A stretch of DNA of 34,401 nt from Saprospiraceae bacterium. Its GTDB lineage: Bacteria; Bacteroidota; Bacteroidia; Chitinophagales; Saprospiraceae. This document shows, one piece after another, positions 15,734 through 24,027 of the stretch. A program made the translations under genes and the position numbers. Position 1 is the first letter of the stretch; the number at the start of each line of letters is the position of its first letter. The stretch spans positions 1-34,401 of the forward strand of contig JAIPBL010000071.1 in assembly GCA_021739645.1 (NCBI GenBank), read 5' to 3'. The notes below the pieces were generated by a model that was not told where the DNA came from, did no database searches, and worked only from the letters and a program-made list of their open reading frames with translations.

Positions 15734-17953
15734 ATGAGAATTCTACACTCCAGCGTTTTTCAAAAAAATACGCTTCGCAAAATAACACTCGTCACCTTCG
15801 CAATGGTCGCCTTGGCCGCTCCGACCTCGCTGCTGGCGCAATCAAAAACCATTGACAAGGCCAACGACTTCTACAAAAACAACCAGTTCGCTGATGCTGC
15901 CGAGCTGTACCACCAAGCATTGGTGGACATGGAAAGCGAAGGCAAGCAGCAAGGCCGCACCGCCACCCTGCTCAAGACCAAGCTTGCCTACTGCTACCGC
16001 ATGAACAACAAGATGGACAAGGCTGAGGAACTTTATGCCGAGGTGGTGAAACAAGAAAACGCCAAGCCGGATACCTACTATTATTACGGCGAGGCCCTGA
16101 TGAGCAACGGCAAGTACAAAGCGGCCAAAAAATGGTTCACCGACTACCAGAAGCTGGAGCCAACCGACGAAAAAGCGGTGCTCATGATACGGGCATGCGA
16201 CTATGCCCCGCTCATTGAGCCCTATTTCCAAAACCTTGACATTCAGGAGTTTGCGTACAATTCAGAGGCAGACGACAACGCACCTGTAGCCGTCAAAGGC
16301 GGCCTGATTTTCTCCTCCGACCGACAGCAAGGCGGCTTCAAATTGTTGAAGGAAAAATCGGGCTGGACGGGGCGGGACTACCTGAACCTGTACTTTTCAC
16401 CACTTAATTCGGACGGCAGCTTCGCCGAGCCAGGACAGTACTCCTCGAAGTTGAGCGAAGTGAACAAAAACACCGGCAACGCCTCGCTCACCGCCGACGA
16501 ATCGGAGGTTTTTTTTACCAGAAACGACAACGAGCTGAACAAGCAGAACACGTACAGCCTGCAACTTTTCTCCGCAAAATCTTCTGGCGAAAACCGCTGG
16601 AAGGACGTGGAAAAACTGCCGTTTTGCTCCTCCAATTTCAACTTCATGCACCCCGCCGTTTCACCTGACGGCAAGCTGCTTTTCTTCGCAACCAACCGGG
16701 CAGGTGGCTTTGGCGGCACCGACCTCTGGGTGTCGGAGCGGACGGGAGGCGAGTGGGGCAAGCCCGAAAACCTCGGCCCAGCCGTGAACACCCCCGCCAA
16801 CGAGGGCTTCCCGTTCGTGAGCGCCGACAACAAGCTGTTCTTTTGCTCCAAAGGCCATCCCGGCTTTGGCGGCTTCGACATTTTCGTGACCTACAAGGAC
16901 GAAAACGGGGCTTGGCAGCCCGCCAACAACCTCGGCAAGCCCATCAACAGCCCCCTCGACGATATTTCCATCTACTTGGCAGCGGACCAGCGCAGCGGTC
17001 TGTTCACCAGTTCCCGCAGCGGTGGCGACGACGATATTTATATTTTCAAGGTGCTGGACGGAAATCCTGTTACCGAATTGGTGAAAACCACCCCTCCTGC
17101 CCAACCAGCAATACAGGCGGAACCAGCCCTCGTTGAGGAGGAAAAGGAAGCGGTACAAACGCAGATACCTACTCCAACAATTGAGCAACCAACAATGCCA
17201 GAGGTGGAGGTTGAGCCCGCTCCAGCATTGCCTGTGGTTGTTGAAACACCAAAATTGGAGACCATGCCAATGCCGGAGGAGGAGCCTATTTTGCCGAAGG
17301 CAAAAGAAGAAGAAAAAGTAGTGGAAACGCCGCCGACCACCATCGAAGAACCAGTCGTTGAGATTACGGCGACACCCGTTGAATCGCCCATTTTACCGCC
17401 CACTCCTACGGAAGAAGAAAAAACCAACAAAACAGTGGTGGAAACCCCATCTGTGCCCATCCAGGTGGAAATGCCCATTGCGCTGCACCAAACACCGCCG
17501 CCTGTACCTTTAGCCGACTTGGGACAACTTGGCTCGTTCCTCGATTTTTCCAGCAAACTAGATGAAGGAAATCTCGTCATCGGAGAGCGGTTCCGGCTGG
17601 ATGGAGCGGTGTACGACCCTGCCGTTTGGCAACTCACGCCCCGCATAACTGGCCCGCTGGACAAGCTCATTTCACAGTTGAAAATATATCCTTCGCTACA
17701 AATCGAAATCAGCTCGCACACCGAGGCCCTCGGTTTGGACGAAGACAACCTTCGCACCTCCGAAAACCGTGCAGGCACCGTGGTAGATTATATGCTCCGA
17801 GCGGGCATTGCGAGTGAGCGGATATTGGCCAAGGGCTGCGGCGAGACCCTGCCACTTAATCAATGCCGGAACGGGGTCATTTGTAGTTTAGAGGAGCACA
17901 TGGTCAACCAACGGCTGGAAGTGAAGGTGCTGGCACTGGATGGGAAATGGTGA
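15734..17953 (+). CDS. OmpA-family envelope protein with TPR and PD40 repeats
   Basis: A 739-residue exported protein. A signal peptide (about 1-36, ending in LAAPTSLLAQ) is followed by TPR-like helices (about 38-150) and a PD40/WD40-like propeller (about 175-440), with repeats such as GGLIFSSDRQQGG, PDGKLLFFATNRAGG and DNKLFFCSKGHPGFGG and the closing DDDIYIF. A Pro/Glu/Val-rich linker of about 140 residues (450-595) leads to an OmpA-type peptidoglycan-binding domain (about 620-735). In the latter, the usual GHTD is SHTE, followed by NLRTSENRA. The order TPR-propeller-OmpA resembles PorE of the type IX secretion apparatus and other gliding/envelope proteins. I see no separate carboxypeptidase-regulatory-like domain, so it is not called PorE. 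It should span periplasm and outer membrane. Confidence 0.85.
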   Translation: MRILHSSVFQKNTLRKITLVTFAMVALAAPTSLLAQSKTIDKANDFYKNNQFADAAELYHQALVDMESEGKQQGRTATLLKTKLAYCYRMNNKMDKAEELYAEVVKQENAKPDTYYYYGEALMSNGKYKAAKKWFTDYQKLEPTDEKAVLMIRACDYAPLIEPYFQNLDIQEFAYNSEADDNAPVAVKGGLIFSSDRQQGGFKLLKEKSGWTGRDYLNLYFSPLNSDGSFAEPGQYSSKLSEVNKNTGNASLTADESEVFFTRNDNELNKQNTYSLQLFSAKSSGENRWKDVEKLPFCSSNFNFMHPAVSPDGKLLFFATNRAGGFGGTDLWVSERTGGEWGKPENLGPAVNTPANEGFPFVSADNKLFFCSKGHPGFGGFDIFVTYKDENGAWQPANNLGKPINSPLDDISIYLAADQRSGLFTSSRSGGDDDIYIFKVLDGNPVTELVKTTPPAQPAIQAEPALVEEEKEAVQTQIPTPTIEQPTMPEVEVEPAPALPVVVETPKLETMPMPEEEPILPKAKEEEKVVETPPTTIEEPVVEITATPVESPILPPTPTEEEKTNKTVVETPSVPIQVEMPIALHQTPPPVPLADLGQLGSFLDFSSKLDEGNLVIGERFRLDGAVYDPAVWQLTPRITGPLDKLISQLKIYPSLQIEISSHTEALGLDEDNLRTSENRAGTVVDYMLRAGIASERILAKGCGETLPLNQCRNGVICSLEEHMVNQRLEVKVLALDGKW

Positions 17954-18028
17954 GTGGTCGCTGACTATTTTTCATTGGGTTCAAGTGCAAAAACCTTTGA
18001 TAAACATGGGGTTTTCCATTTACTGCCA

Positions 18029-18036
18029 TAGCTTTG
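18029..18036 (+). promoter_or_regulatory. Possible -7 box of the SNF2 helicase gene
   Basis: TAGCTTTG fits TAnnTTTG and ends 25 bases before the ATG at 18062. No -33 TTTG was found at the right distance, so this is weak. Confidence 0.3.
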
Positions 18037-18061
18037 ACCCATTCACTTCAAACCGCAGTAT

Positions 18062-20644
18062 ATGGCAACCAAAACAGCGAAAACGACCAAGTCCAAGCCA
18101 AAGAAAACCCCCAAGGAAAAGAAAATCTCCTTCCACCGCCAGCCCGAAGACCTTAGCCTCGAACGCTGGCAGACGGCACTCCGCAAACAGTTCGGCAAGG
18201 ACAGCGCCTTCACTTTCGAGAACGCCGGGCAGCACCCCGTCTTCTCCGATTTTGTGGTGAAAAACCCCGACACGGGCAACGCCTACCAAGTGGCCATCCG
18301 CTCCCGTGACGACGCTGCCAACCACTGCTCCTGCATGGATTTCCGTACCAACCGCCTTGGCACTTGCAAGCATATCTCGTTCTTGCTCAACAAGTTAGAG
18401 AACAAGCGGGGCAACAAGAAACTCCTCAAGACAGGCTACCGACAGCCCCACTCCTCCATCTACCTCGACTACCGTGCGGGGCGAAAAGTCAAATTGAGCA
18501 TTGGGACGGAAGCGGAGGCTGAGTTTCAAAAATTTGCCAAAAAATACTTCGACGCCCAACTCGAAATAAAGCCGGAGGGCTTCGCCAATTTTGAAAAACT
18601 GCTGGCCGAGGCCCGCCGCATCCACGAGGACTTCCGCTGCTACGACGATGCGCTGGAGTTTGTGCTGGCGCAACGGGAGCACATTCAGCGGCAGGCGCAT
18701 TTGGCGAAAATTTGCCCGAAGGGCGCTGTAAGCCCCCTGCTCGACTCGCTGCTGAACGTCACGCTTTACCCCTATCAGCGGCAGGGCGTCCTTTTTGCTG
18801 CGCAAGCTGGCCGCTGCCTCCTCGCCGACGAGATGGGGCTTGGGAAAACCATACAGGCCATTGCGGCAGCAAAATTGTTCAAAAATGAGTTTGGCGTGGC
18901 CAAAGTCCTCGTCGTCTGCCCCACCTCGCTCAAGTACCAGTGGAAAAGCGAAATAGAACGGTTCACCGAACTGAGCGTCCATGTGGTGGAAGGCACGGTT
19001 CACCGCCGGCACAAGGAGTACCTGGAAAATGAAGCGTTTTTCACCATCGCTGGCTACCACACCGTGGCCAACGACCTGCGCCAACTGAACGAGCAGGAGT
19101 ACGACCTCGTCATCCTCGACGAGGCGCAGCGCATCAAGAACTGGCAAACGAAAACCAGCGCCGCCATCAAGCGGCTGCAAAGCACCTACGCCATCGTGCT
19201 GACTGGCACGCCGCTGGAAAACAAGCTGGATGAACTCTATTCCATCATGCAGTTCATTGACCAGTTCCGGTTGCCGCCGCTCTACCAGTTCCTGCACCGC
19301 TACCAAGTGACGGACGACAACGGCAAGGTCGTCGGCTTCAAGAACCTGCGGGAAATCGGGGAGAACCTCTCCGACGTACTGCTCCGCCGCCGCAAGCGGG
19401 AGGTGCTGAAAGACCTGCCCAAGCGCATGGACAAGACCCTGCTCGTGCCCATGACCACCGCCCAGATGGACATGCACACGGGCTACGCCGACGAGGTGGC
19501 GAAGCTGGTGGCCCGGTGGGTGAAACAACGTTTTTTAAATGAAAAAGACCGCAAACGGCTGATGCTCAACATGAGCATGATGCGCATGGTCTGCGACAGC
19601 ACCTACATCCTCGACCAGACCAACCGCCACGACACCAAGGTGGACGAGCTGATGTGCATCCTCGAAGAGTTTTTCGCCAACCAGGACGGCGAAAAGGTCG
19701 TCGTGTTCAGCCAATGGAAGCGGATGCTGGAACTGGTGGAAATGGAGATGCAGGAGCGGGGCATCGGCTACCAGTTCCTGCATGGCAGCGTACCGAGCCA
19801 GCAGCGTGGTGGCTTGCTCAAGACCTTCCGGGAAGACCCCGACTGCCTCGTCTTCCTCAGCACCGATGCGGGTGGCGTGGGCCTGAACCTCCAGAATGCC
19901 TGCCTCGTGGTGAACATGGACATCCCGTGGAACCCCGCCCTGCTCGAACAGCGCATCGCACGGGTCTGGCGCATGGGGCAGGAGAGCGCCGTGCAGGTGC
20001 TCAACCTCGTGAGCGCAGGCACCATCGAGCACCGGATGCTCGGTGTTTTGAAGTTCAAAGATGCTATGGCCAAGGGCGTACTGGATGAGGGCGAGGACGT
20101 GATTTTCATGGAAACGAGCCGCTTCAACGATTTTATGGGCAAAATGGTGGACCTCACCGGGCAAGGCTGGGTGGCCACCGGGACGGAGGAAGTGCAGGAA
20201 TCACTGGAGGCCGAGGCCGCCGATATTGCGGCGCCAGAGGAAGTACCTGTGCCAATGGAAGCTGGCTCCTCCCGATCGCTATCGGGACCAGCTATCATTG
20301 GTGACGACGATGTTAAAGTTGGCAGTTCCCCGACCTTGGTCGGGGTTGGCAGTGGGCAGTCGGGGAGCAGCGAGCAAGGAAGCTCCGAAGTAGCTCCGAA
20401 AAAACGAGGTGACGGCATGCCCTCCACCCCAGAAGAATTGGTGCAGACGGGTGTCTCATTCTTGAGCGGCCTGGCCAAGACCCTGAGCGACCCCGCCGCC
20501 ACACAGCAGCTCGTTAGCAGCCTGACGGCCAAGGACGAGGCCACTGGGCAGACCTACCTGAGAATTCCAGTAGAAAATGAGGCGACGGTGGCGAATGCGC
20601 TACAGGTGCTGGGGGGATTGTTTAGGGCGTTTGGGAACAAGTGA
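18062..20644 (+). CDS. SWIM-zinc-finger SNF2-family DNA-dependent ATPase
   Basis: An 860-residue Swi2/Snf2-type helicase-like ATPase. A basic N-terminus is followed by a SWIM zinc finger, Cys89-x-Cys91...Cys102-x-His104. The ATPase core follows: motif I DEMGLGKT (Lys262), motif II DEAQ (353-356), motif III LTGTPLENKL, then the C-terminal lobe with VVFSQWKRML, STDAGGVGLNLQ and IARVWRMGQ. Such proteins translocate on double-stranded DNA and remodel DNA-protein complexes; the bacterial RapA-like and SWIM-SNF2 members have roles in transcription or defence that are not settled. Residues about 735-785 are a low-complexity Gly/Ser/Pro linker whose DNA contains REP-like palindromes. A C-terminal helical part of about 75 residues follows. 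The neighbours show no methylase or nuclease, so a defence role has no local support. Confidence 0.92.
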   Translation: MATKTAKTTKSKPKKTPKEKKISFHRQPEDLSLERWQTALRKQFGKDSAFTFENAGQHPVFSDFVVKNPDTGNAYQVAIRSRDDAANHCSCMDFRTNRLGTCKHISFLLNKLENKRGNKKLLKTGYRQPHSSIYLDYRAGRKVKLSIGTEAEAEFQKFAKKYFDAQLEIKPEGFANFEKLLAEARRIHEDFRCYDDALEFVLAQREHIQRQAHLAKICPKGAVSPLLDSLLNVTLYPYQRQGVLFAAQAGRCLLADEMGLGKTIQAIAAAKLFKNEFGVAKVLVVCPTSLKYQWKSEIERFTELSVHVVEGTVHRRHKEYLENEAFFTIAGYHTVANDLRQLNEQEYDLVILDEAQRIKNWQTKTSAAIKRLQSTYAIVLTGTPLENKLDELYSIMQFIDQFRLPPLYQFLHRYQVTDDNGKVVGFKNLREIGENLSDVLLRRRKREVLKDLPKRMDKTLLVPMTTAQMDMHTGYADEVAKLVARWVKQRFLNEKDRKRLMLNMSMMRMVCDSTYILDQTNRHDTKVDELMCILEEFFANQDGEKVVVFSQWKRMLELVEMEMQERGIGYQFLHGSVPSQQRGGLLKTFREDPDCLVFLSTDAGGVGLNLQNACLVVNMDIPWNPALLEQRIARVWRMGQESAVQVLNLVSAGTIEHRMLGVLKFKDAMAKGVLDEGEDVIFMETSRFNDFMGKMVDLTGQGWVATGTEEVQESLEAEAADIAAPEEVPVPMEAGSSRSLSGPAIIGDDDVKVGSSPTLVGVGSGQSGSSEQGSSEVAPKKRGDGMPSTPEELVQTGVSFLSGLAKTLSDPAATQQLVSSLTAKDEATGQTYLRIPVENEATVANALQVLGGLFRAFGNK
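20270..20345. repeat. REP-like palindromes inside the SNF2 coding sequence
   Basis: Two palindromes lie in frame within the gene: 20270-20287 (TCCCGAT-CGCT-ATCGGGA) and 20328-20345 (CCCCGACC-TT-GGTCGGGG). A GTCGGGG fragment recurs about ten bases further on (20358-20364). They encode the Gly/Ser-rich linker of the helicase (SSRSLSGP and SSPTLVGVGSG). Confidence 0.85.
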
Positions 20645-20656
20645 CAGGAGTTTGAA

Positions 20657-20710
20657 TTTTGCGATTGTATTCGCAAAAATAACGCTGTTTTTGCGAATAC
20701 AATCGCAAAA
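20657..20710. repeat. Perfect 23-base inverted repeat between convergent genes
   Basis: The left arm 20657-20679 (beginning TTTTGCGATTGTATTCGC) is the exact complement of 20688-20710, with an 8-base spacer. Each arm also contains a smaller dyad (TGCGA...TCGCA). It begins 13 bases after the SNF2 stop codon and lies between convergent genes, so it may act as a two-way terminator or mRNA-end hairpin, or as a protein or element target. Confidence 0.85.
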
Positions 20711-20844
20711 ACACGATACACCGTAGCCTGCAAGCGCAACTCCAAAGCAAGCTCCTCTGGATATTATCACCTCACCAACAAGGTCTTGAACATGTTCGTA
20801 TACCGGGAGAATTATGACGAACTTTTGCGGTAGCAAACAGACCC

Positions 20845-23190
20845 TCAAACCCGCCGCCGTAGCCATAGCGCCAATCCTGCCAAAGTCAGTAACCCGAAAG
20901 CCCCGCCCAGCTTTATAAAAAGCGAACGCTTGTCGTCAATTCGGCTGGTCACAAAATAAGCATTGGCGCTGCCGGGCGAGCCTTCGCCGGGTGTGAGTTC
21001 CCAGTTCGAGGGGTCGCCGTTGTCGAGGGAGGGGAGCAGGAGGTTGAGGGTAAAAAGCGAGTCGAGGGGTGGGAGGTCGTAGCCGACACTGTCCACCGCC
21101 GAGTCGTCGTTGGAGAAAAGCTGCACCGACTCCCGCCGCTTGTTCAATCCAAAGCTCAACCCACCGATGACGCTCTGCACCTCAGGGTGTTTTCTCAAAA
21201 ATTTGATGGAATCTTCGCAAACGACCACGTATCCTTTCGGTGGCAAGGTGTAAGCGGGAAAACTGAACTCGTTCTTGTGGTCGGCCAGTTTCCAGCCCTT
21301 GAGGTTCAGGTTTTTGTCGGAATTGTTGAACAGTTCCACCCAGTCGCCGGTCTGCTTGTTGTTGCAGCTGATTTCATTAATGACGATTTTGCCCATGAGC
21401 GGGTGTTCGTATTTCTCAAAAACGGCCCGCAGGTGCCAGCTGTCGGGGTTGGTGAGTTGCAGGAAAAGTACAGGCGATTCGGAGCTGACAGCCTCGCCCT
21501 CCCAACGCACAAAACGGTAGCCGAGGTCGGGTACTGCCCGCAGGCGGATGGGTATTTTTTCGAAATAGTGCCCGCTGAACGTGTCCCGAAAATCAATCGT
21601 TTCGTTGATGAGCACCTTGCCGCCGTGCGCTATGTCGAGTGACACATTGCGAAGCTCGCCCGTGTTGAATTTCTCCATCAAAAAGCGGCGCATGTGCGCC
21701 GGGCGCTCCGTGGCAAAATTGCGGAGCACCTGTACCTCCGCTTGCCAGTTGGGTTCCTTGAGCCGCCAACGTTGGAGGTGGCGGGGCATTTCGGGCAGCA
21801 GTCTCCCATAAAATTCTTCGATATCGGCGAGCACCTCCTCCGTGGCAAAGCAGTCGTTCAGGCGGTCGGCGAAGCGGTTGATGAACTGGTTTTGGAACGA
21901 CTTGTTTTCGAGCAGCTTGCGCAAAATGAAGGTGCTCCACGGCGGGTTCGGCCAGTTCGGGCCGTTTGGTTCAGTATGAAAAGCGAGACTGTTGTTTCGG
22001 TAAGCCTTCGGGTCGTTGAGGCCGAAGCCCCAGTCGGTGTCGTAGAGAATCCATCGCCAGCGGCCATTTGGGGTCTGGGGCCGCCAGTATTTGATGTTGC
22101 CGCCAGCATCCTGGTTGTCGAAAAATATTTGCGCCACTTGGTAGTCGAGGAAGTTGTCCACCTCCATTTGCGAAGCGACGTGGGCAAAATTCGCATCGCT
22201 GGCCAGGCTGTTTTTTTCCAAAAAACGGAGGAGCCGCTGGTAGTGCCTCGTAGAGCCGTAGCGCTGGGTAAGGCGGTGCTCGATGAGGTCAATGCTGTCG
22301 GCATCCACGTTGAAATGGCTGGCGATGAAATGGCGGTTGACCTTTTCCCGAAGGTTGTAGATGCCCCAGTATTTGCCGTTGATATAGACGTGGGCGGGCC
22401 GGTAGGCTTGCAGTTCAAGGTCCCAGTGCCGCACGAGGTGGGTCATCAGGGCGTCCCTGAAATGGGTCTTGCCGAAGTCGCTGCCGCTGTTGCGCAGCAC
22501 GAGGTACTTGAATTTTTTCAGGCCTTTTTTACCAAAAAAAGGATAGCGGAAGCGGTTGTCGCCGTAGCGGCTGCGGGCCACTAGTGCCACTGACTTTTGG
22601 GGAAAAAGGCGGCTCATGCCTCCGAACAGCCGAAACCCCACCTGGTCGTGCCACTTGAGCTGGCCGTCCGGTTCAAAGAACTCAAAGTTGGCGCTGACCT
22701 CCCGGCGGCTCCAGAAGTTGGCGCCGGGCTGCATCCAAAGCGAGTCGGCGGCGTTGGCGCCCTTCACGAACAGGCCCCGCTCGGGGTCAAATAGCACGGA
22801 GGAAGTGATGGACAGCGAAACGACGGGGAGGCTGGTCTCTGGTTCGTTGACAAAATAGGTGTTGGAAAAAACAGGACTTTTTTCACCCTTCAGTACGGCG
22901 AATGCTCGCACTACGGTTGTTTTTTCGATGGGAATGGGAGAAGTAAAGCGCTGGGACTTGGTCGTGGGTCGGGAGCCGTCCGTGGTGTAGTAAATGGCCG
23001 CACCTTGGGCGAGCAACTGTACACTGGTGGCGTCGGTAAAAAAACCGCCCTCCGGAACGAACTCCATTGAAAGCCGTGGCGGAAGGTAGGCCGAGTTGGT
23101 TGTTGTTTTTTGACCAAAAACAACATTGCCCATGAATAAAAATAGGGCAAGGCTCGAAAATAAATAAGGCAAGTGCTGTAGCTTGCGCAT
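20845..23190 (-). CDS. CotH kinase-family surface protein with lamin-tail domain
   Basis: A 781-residue exported, membrane-anchored protein. A signal peptide (about 1-26) is followed by a chitobiase C-terminal-like beta-sandwich (about 45-110, with YYTTDGSRPT). A CotH-type atypical kinase domain follows (about 125-480), with FRLFGGMSR, LRNSGSDFGKTHFRDAL, VYINGKYWGIYNLREKV and WILYDTDWGFGL. Next are a bacterial-repeat/InlB-like domain (about 515-600; YRFVRWEGE), a lamin-tail domain (about 607-700; KIVINEISCNN, DWVELFNNSD) and a C-terminal TM helix with a basic end (LALWLRRRV). CotH proteins of spore formers phosphorylate coat proteins; the role in Bacteroidota is unknown. It converges with the SNF2 gene. 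A TACATTTG box lies about 60 bases before the start. Confidence 0.9.
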   Translation of the reverse strand: MRKLQHLPYLFSSLALFLFMGNVVFGQKTTTNSAYLPPRLSMEFVPEGGFFTDATSVQLLAQGAAIYYTTDGSRPTTKSQRFTSPIPIEKTTVVRAFAVLKGEKSPVFSNTYFVNEPETSLPVVSLSITSSVLFDPERGLFVKGANAADSLWMQPGANFWSRREVSANFEFFEPDGQLKWHDQVGFRLFGGMSRLFPQKSVALVARSRYGDNRFRYPFFGKKGLKKFKYLVLRNSGSDFGKTHFRDALMTHLVRHWDLELQAYRPAHVYINGKYWGIYNLREKVNRHFIASHFNVDADSIDLIEHRLTQRYGSTRHYQRLLRFLEKNSLASDANFAHVASQMEVDNFLDYQVAQIFFDNQDAGGNIKYWRPQTPNGRWRWILYDTDWGFGLNDPKAYRNNSLAFHTEPNGPNWPNPPWSTFILRKLLENKSFQNQFINRFADRLNDCFATEEVLADIEEFYGRLLPEMPRHLQRWRLKEPNWQAEVQVLRNFATERPAHMRRFLMEKFNTGELRNVSLDIAHGGKVLINETIDFRDTFSGHYFEKIPIRLRAVPDLGYRFVRWEGEAVSSESPVLFLQLTNPDSWHLRAVFEKYEHPLMGKIVINEISCNNKQTGDWVELFNNSDKNLNLKGWKLADHKNEFSFPAYTLPPKGYVVVCEDSIKFLRKHPEVQSVIGGLSFGLNKRRESVQLFSNDDSAVDSVGYDLPPLDSLFTLNLLLPSLDNGDPSNWELTPGEGSPGSANAYFVTSRIDDKRSLFIKLGGAFGLLTLAGLALWLRRRV

Positions 23191-23249
23191 GACGGATTTT
23201 CCTTAATTTTGACAGACTATATTTAACGCAATATGGACGTTTTCAGCGT

Positions 23250-23257
23250 CAAATGTA
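23250..23257 (-). promoter_or_regulatory. Possible -7 box of the CotH gene
   Basis: On the minus strand it reads TACATTTG, fitting TAnnTTTG, 59 bases before the ATG at 23190. A TTG lies 17 bases further upstream in place of the expected TTTG at about 19. Weak support. Confidence 0.35.
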
Positions 23258-23371
23258 TAGTAGTTTTTCAAAAGCAAGGGTTTGGCGTTGGAAAATTCAT
23301 AACTTCACAGGCATTCTGTTAAACGATGTGCCAGATATTCCTCCACTAATTCCAAACCAAAAAGACGCTAA

Positions 23372-23926
23372 ATGTTCAGTCAGATTTGTCATGCCATACT
23401 TCGCCTTTTCGGTTGGCGCATCGAGGGACGGTACGCCTCCGAACTGCCCAAGGTCATCATCATCGTGGTGCCGCACACCTCCAACTGGGACTTCCCGCTT
23501 GGCCTCCTCGTGCGAGCGACGCTGAAAACCAAGGTTCGTTTCATCGCAAAGAGCAGCCTGTTCAAGCCACCGTTCGGGTGGCTGTTCTGGTGGCTGGGCG
23601 GCTATCCGGTGGAGCGCGACCGCAGCACCAATTTTGTGCAAACGATGACAGGAATTTACCAAAAAGAACCAAAGTTCCACACGGTGATAGCACCGGAGGG
23701 CAGCCGCAAACGGGTGGGCAAACTGAAGACCGGGTTTTATCACATCGCAGTAGGGGGCGGGGCAGCCATCGTGATGTGCCGCTTTGACTGGGGCCGCAAG
23801 GTGGTCGAGTTCAGGGAGCCTTTTTTCCCGACGGGCGATATTGAAGCCGATTTTAAGGTAATTGACGACTACTTTCGGGGCATTCAAGGGAAAAACCCAT
23901 CGCAAGGATATTTGTATAAAGGCTGA
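23372..23926 (+). CDS. PlsC-like lysophospholipid acyltransferase
   Basis: A 184-residue acyltransferase of the 1-acylglycerol-3-phosphate O-acyltransferase (PlsC) superfamily. The catalytic HxxxxD motif is His35-TSNW-Asp40, followed by FIAKSSLFKPPFGWLFWWLGGYPVER (split here only by description) for the acceptor-binding region. APEGSRKRVGKLKTGFYHIA matches the family's EGTR block. It is at the short end for the family and close to the small membrane-associated acyltransferases common in Bacteroidota. It would use acyl-CoA or acyl-ACP at the cytoplasmic face of the membrane, making a phospholipid, ornithine-lipid or similar. It stands alone on the plus strand, divergent from the CotH gene. Confidence 0.85.
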   Translation: MFSQICHAILRLFGWRIEGRYASELPKVIIIVVPHTSNWDFPLGLLVRATLKTKVRFIAKSSLFKPPFGWLFWWLGGYPVERDRSTNFVQTMTGIYQKEPKFHTVIAPEGSRKRVGKLKTGFYHIAVGGGAAIVMCRFDWGRKVVEFREPFFPTGDIEADFKVIDDYFRGIQGKNPSQGYLYKG

Positions 23927-24027
23927 CGAATAGTCCAGTTTAATCGGTATTGTAGGGTGAGTTGAAAAACCTTTGCCCATCTTCGCAGTCATTCATCTTA
24001 AATTAATCACCAATATTCACATTGCTT

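Noticed and set aside
17090-17510. Possible frameshift or low-complexity error in the OmpA protein
   Set aside because: The Pro/Glu-rich stretch stays in one frame and joins two good domains, so it is a normal linker.
18062-20644. Phage-defence system (DISARM-like) centred on the SNF2 gene
   Set aside because: No methylase, DUF1998 or phospholipase D gene is adjacent.
21694-22584. Plus-strand open frame of 296 codons opposite the CotH gene
   Set aside because: Antisense shadow; Val/Ala/Glu-rich, no domain.
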